From the NCBI GenBank assembly GCA_965279475.1, contig CBDIIA010000002.1, positions 1,116,001 to 1,180,000 on the forward strand: a stretch of 64,000 nt of DNA. The letters run 5' to 3'. Positions 61,668 to 64,000 of this stretch are shown here, in pieces (positions within the stretch are counted from its first letter, which is position 1; each line of letters begins with the position of its first letter). The notes beneath the pieces were generated by a model. The model was not told where the DNA came from, made no database searches, and saw nothing but the letters and a program-made list of their open reading frames with translations. The position numbers were made by a program, and so were the translations under genes. The stretch is from Pseudorhodoferax sp965279475 (GTDB lineage Bacteria; Pseudomonadota; Gammaproteobacteria; Burkholderiales; Burkholderiaceae_C).

Positions 61668-62917
61668 TGGCGGCGCCTGCACACACGGGCACACCACGCA
61701 TCGCGGTGGTGGGGGCCGGCGTGGTCGGCACCGCCATCGCGCTGCGGCTGCGTCAGCGTGGGGCCGAGGTGCTGCTGGTCGACCGCGATGCGCCGGGCAG
61801 CGGCTGCAGCGCCGGCAACTCGGGCGCCATCAGCCCCGGCGCGGTGGTGCCGCTGGCCATGCCCGGCGTGCTGGCCTCGGTGCCGACCATGCTGTTCGAC
61901 GGCGAGAGCCCGCTGGTCTTGCCGCTGCCCTATCTGCCGCGCGCACTGCCGTGGCTGCTGCGCTTCGTGGCCTCGGCGCGGCCGGCACGTGTGGCCGAGG
62001 CCGCGGCGAAGCTGGCCGCGCTGCACCGCGGCGCGATCGACCTGCACGCGCAGATGACACGCGACATCGGCGTGCCCGAGCTGTTCCTGCAGCAAGGCCA
62101 TCTGCACCTGTACCCGGACGCCGCCGCGCTGGCCAAGGACGCCACCGGGTGGCGCATGCGCAGCGACTACGGCTTCGTCTGCGAACGGCTCGACCGCGCC
62201 GCCATCGCCGCGCTGGAGCCGCGCGTGTCGGCGCGCTACCAGGTCGGCATGTTCATGGCCGACCACGCCACCATCCTGAACCCGCAGCGTTATGTGCAGG
62301 CGATGGCACAGGCCTTCACCGCTGCCGGCGGCAGCGTGCAGCGTGCAGCCGTGTCGGCGCTGCGGCCCGACGGGAACGGGTGGCGGCTGCAAGGGGTACC
62401 GGCGTTGGCAGACGGCGCGGCGGAAGCGCGTGTCGACCAGGTGGTCGTCGCCACCGGCGCGTGGTCGCGCGCGCTGCTCGACCCGCTGGGCCTGCCGATC
62501 CCGCTGGAGAGCCAGCGTGGCTACCACGTGCAGTTCGACGGCGCACAGGGCACGGTGTCGCGCACCGTCGTGCTGGCCGACCGCAAGATCTTCGTCACGC
62601 CGATGGAGCACGGCCTGCGCGTGGGCGGCACGGTGGAGATCGGCGGCCTGGTGCGCCCGCCAGACTTGCGCCGCGCCGCCATGCTCGAACGCATCGCCCG
62701 CGAATGTTTCACCGGCCTCGATGGCGTGCCCACCCGCCCCTGGATGGGCCACCGCCCCTGCATGCCCGACTCGGTGCCCGTGGTCGGCCCCGCGCCCGGC
62801 CGGCCCGGCCTGTGGCTGGCGGTAGGCCACGGCCACCTGGGGCTGACCGATTCGCTGCCGACGGCGCAGAGGATTGCCGATGGCATCCTGGGGTCGGTGG
62901 CGGCGGCCGTCGACTGA
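61667..62917 (+). CDS. FAD-dependent D-amino-acid dehydrogenase/glycine oxidase-like oxidoreductase (DadA/DAO family)
   Basis: A 416-residue flavoprotein. The FAD Rossmann motif is VVGAGVVGTAIALRLRQRGAEVLLVDRD at about residue 13-40, and the second dinucleotide-binding region CSAGNSGAISPGAVVPLAMPG follows. The C-terminal DAO signature is MGHRPCMPDSVPVVGPAPGRPGLWLAVGHGHLGL. It oxidises the amine carbon of D-amino acids, glycine or secondary amino acids. ATG 61667 is used, and a GTG three bases upstream is possible. It is the last gene of the operon; within it this enzyme could remove glycine or a D-amino acid produced upstream. Confidence 0.9.
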   Translation: MAAPAHTGTPRIAVVGAGVVGTAIALRLRQRGAEVLLVDRDAPGSGCSAGNSGAISPGAVVPLAMPGVLASVPTMLFDGESPLVLPLPYLPRALPWLLRFVASARPARVAEAAAKLAALHRGAIDLHAQMTRDIGVPELFLQQGHLHLYPDAAALAKDATGWRMRSDYGFVCERLDRAAIAALEPRVSARYQVGMFMADHATILNPQRYVQAMAQAFTAAGGSVQRAAVSALRPDGNGWRLQGVPALADGAAEARVDQVVVATGAWSRALLDPLGLPIPLESQRGYHVQFDGAQGTVSRTVVLADRKIFVTPMEHGLRVGGTVEIGGLVRPPDLRRAAMLERIARECFTGLDGVPTRPWMGHRPCMPDSVPVVGPAPGRPGLWLAVGHGHLGLTDSLPTAQRIADGILGSVAAAVD

Positions 62918-62944
62918 TATCGCACCACACACCCGGAGGTTCCC

Positions 62945-63201
62945 ATGAGACTTGTCCTGCTCGGCGCGGCCCTGTCGGCAGCCTCGAGTCGGTGGACGGC
63001 ACCATGTGCGTCTACGCGGCAGACGGCGTGCCGGTGCTGCCGTCCACGCCGCCCATCATGGTCGCCGACGGCGAAGGCGACTTCGTGCGCAAGGGCGATG
63101 GGCCTTGGCGCTTCAAGCGGTTCCAGGTCAGGGCGCTGTTCACTGGCGGCGTGAAAGTGCTGGTGCCGCCTGCGACCTCCGGACGCGGTCCTCAAATGTG
63201 A
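62945..63201 (+). pseudogene. SnoaL/NTF2-like gene remnant fused to a foreign start
   Basis: A short signal-like start (MRLVLLGAALSAA) in one frame is followed after about 45 bases by an NTF2-like C-terminal end in the next frame (MCVYAADGVPVLP, then GPWRFKRFQVRALFTGGVKVLVPP and a stop). This looks like a deletion that joined two pieces out of frame. No functional product is expected. Confidence 0.55.
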
Positions 63202-63515
63202 TGGACGTACGACGCTTCGCAGACGATCGCCTCGAACTGGGCCAGCGCCTTGATGCGGCTGAAGTACACACCGATCTCGGGCTTCTTGCGAAACGCTTGA
63301 ATGTCTTCTTGCGCCTGCCATTGCCCGTAGTTCACAACGCGTCGGCCGTCCTGGCTCTTGTGAAAACTGGATGAGATGTAGCCGGGTTGCTTGCTGAACA
63401 AGACCTCGGTGCCTTCCTTGAGGAGTTGCATCAGCTGCTCCTGGTCCTTCGGTTCGACAGTGAACACGTTGATCAGCGTGATGACCTCGGCGTTGGTCCT
63501 GATGGATATCTCCAT
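63192..63515 (-). CDS. Antibiotic biosynthesis monooxygenase (ABM)-family protein
   Basis: A 107-residue ferredoxin-like fold protein of the ABM/YgiN type: ITLINVFTVEPKDQEQLMQLLKEGTEVLFSKQPGYISSSFHKSQDG and VNYGQWQAQEDIQAF are the conserved strands and helices. ATG 63515 with AGGA upstream gives a normal-sized domain. The frame stays open to an ATG at 63716 that also has a ribosome site (AAGGG). That start would add a region with RRIFVGSVAGG resembling a Tat signal, so a 174-residue form is possible. These enzymes are cofactor-free oxygenases or quinone-related proteins. Confidence 0.8.
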   Translation of the reverse strand: MEISIRTNAEVITLINVFTVEPKDQEQLMQLLKEGTEVLFSKQPGYISSSFHKSQDGRRVVNYGQWQAQEDIQAFRKKPEIGVYFSRIKALAQFEAIVCEASYVHHI

Positions 63516-63895
63516 GGGCGAATGTCCTGGTTGGCCTGGCGGCGGTGCTGACTGCCCATCGATCGCAAGGCCGCCCGCCACGCTGCCGACAAAGATGCGG
63601 CGCGATAGCCCGGCTGGCGGGCCACGGTCGATGGCGGCTTCCTGCCTTGCGTTGAGTGGCGTGCCGATGCCGTGCTGGTCGGCCAGGTCCGCGGGAGTGT
63701 GGGTGGTGGTTTTCATGTCTTTCGCCCTTGTGGATGGTTCGAGAACGGAAAAGCCGTGCTCGTGACAATGACGTGGAGATCGGTTTGATTTCGACTGAGC
63801 GCCACACATTTTTCGAGGGTGCCCGGCTATGTGTCTGGCTTGAGGGTTGCCGCAGCTGGTGATGCAAGCTCAGGGTTTACCCGCCTGATAATCTA

Positions 63896-63915
63896 TTGAG
63901 AAACCCTTTTCTCAA
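63896..63915 (+). promoter_or_regulatory. Palindromic operator 1 upstream of the last gene
   Basis: TTGAGAAA and TTTCTCAA, a perfect 8-base inverted repeat around CCCT. Its left arm could also serve as a -35 box (TTGAGA, 16-base spacer, TAAATC at 63918-63923). Confidence 0.7.
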
Positions 63916-63938
63916 CGTAAATCGGCCGCTAAACTAGC

Positions 63939-63958
63939 GTGAGAAAGCGGTTTCTCAC
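63939..63958 (+). promoter_or_regulatory. Palindromic operator 2 upstream of the last gene
   Basis: GTGAGAAA and TTTCTCAC, a perfect 8-base inverted repeat around GCGG. It shares TGAGAAA-N4-TTTCTCA with operator 1. The centres are 43 bases apart, about four helical turns, so both lie on the same face of the DNA. Confidence 0.7.
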
Positions 63959-63977
63959 CGTTTGGAGGCAAACCAAC

Positions 63978-64000
63978 ATGTCCGGCCCAACTTCCTCGGA
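63978..64000 (+). CDS. Start of an unidentified gene cut by the window edge
   Basis: ATG at 63978 is preceded by GGAGG at 63964-63968 with a 9-base spacer. Only MSGPTSS is visible, so nothing can be said about function. The two operators just upstream show it is a regulated gene, and possibly the gene of the regulator itself. Confidence 0.6.

Noticed and set aside
1..64000. tRNA, rRNA, riboswitch, complete IS element or prophage
   Set aside because: I looked for cloverleaf-type sequences, transposase motifs, integrases, phage structural genes and common riboswitch cores by eye and found none I could support.

Overview
The window is about 64 kb of GC-rich DNA with the gene content of a Burkholderiales betaproteobacterium (Comamonadaceae or Leptothrix/Rubrivivax-like). 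The main signs are four orphan Bug-type tripartite tricarboxylate receptors, LigA/LigB extradiol dioxygenase subunits, an ECF41 sigma factor, a YqjD/YqjE/YqjK envelope operon, divergent uvrA and ssb, and many FMN, FAD and amidohydrolase catabolic enzymes. I see no rRNA, tRNA, CRISPR array or complete insertion sequence.

Layout. (1) 1-7.9 kb is a signalling block: CHASE2-Ser/Thr kinase, PP2C phosphatase, FHA protein, CHASE2-class III nucleotide cyclase, and a metallo-beta-lactamase-fold cyclic-nucleotide phosphodiesterase, all on the plus strand. (2) 7.9-18.8 kb is core-like DNA: a thioesterase, the YqjD/E/K-like operon, a GntR regulator with a Bug receptor, uvrA and ssb, then an operon of Bug receptor, LigA, LigB and class II aldolase. 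(3) 18.8-23.6 kb is a visibly AT-richer island with an aldo/keto reductase, an NmrA-like protein, a Tat-exported serine hydrolase and a divergent LysR regulator. (4) 23.7-41.9 kb holds an HpaB-like monooxygenase, an amino-acid ABC binding protein and permease, a GlcD-like oxidase, a TumE/TumA toxin-antitoxin pair, an ECF41 sigma factor with its carboxymuconolactone-decarboxylase partner and a matching promoter, a PAS-diguanylate cyclase, a haem-domain (DUF3365) protein paired with an MscS channel, and a TetR-acuI-phospholipase D group sharing a nearly identical operator. (5) 42-52.3 kb is a patchwork. Two frameshifted fragments of related NarL/LuxR response regulators flank an acid-sugar type catabolic cluster (AraC, 2-hydroxyacid dehydrogenase, Bug, enolase-superfamily dehydratase). 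Next comes an IetAS defence/toxin-antitoxin pair (AAA ATPase plus subtilisin-like protease), then decayed VOC and TDT/SLAC1 fragments. (6) 52.3-55.5 kb carries small detoxification-type genes (GST, VOC, YciI, GFA, DUF4126). (7) 55.5-62.9 kb is a compact catabolic operon behind a divergent Lrp regulator: DUF2817 hydrolase, PhyH dioxygenase, aberrant SHMT-like PLP enzyme, Bug receptor, amidohydrolase and DadA-like FAD oxidoreductase. (8) The last kilobase has a small monooxygenase and a promoter with two strong palindromic operators in front of a gene cut by the window edge.

The best candidates for something new are three. The first is the PhyH/SHMT-like/FAD-oxidase operon, which I read as a possible hydroxylate-then-retro-aldol route for an amino-acid-like substrate. 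The second is the haem-sensor/MscS pair. The third is the compact phosphorylation plus cyclic-nucleotide signalling block. The IetAS pair is a known system type, but it sits in an interesting decayed hotspot.
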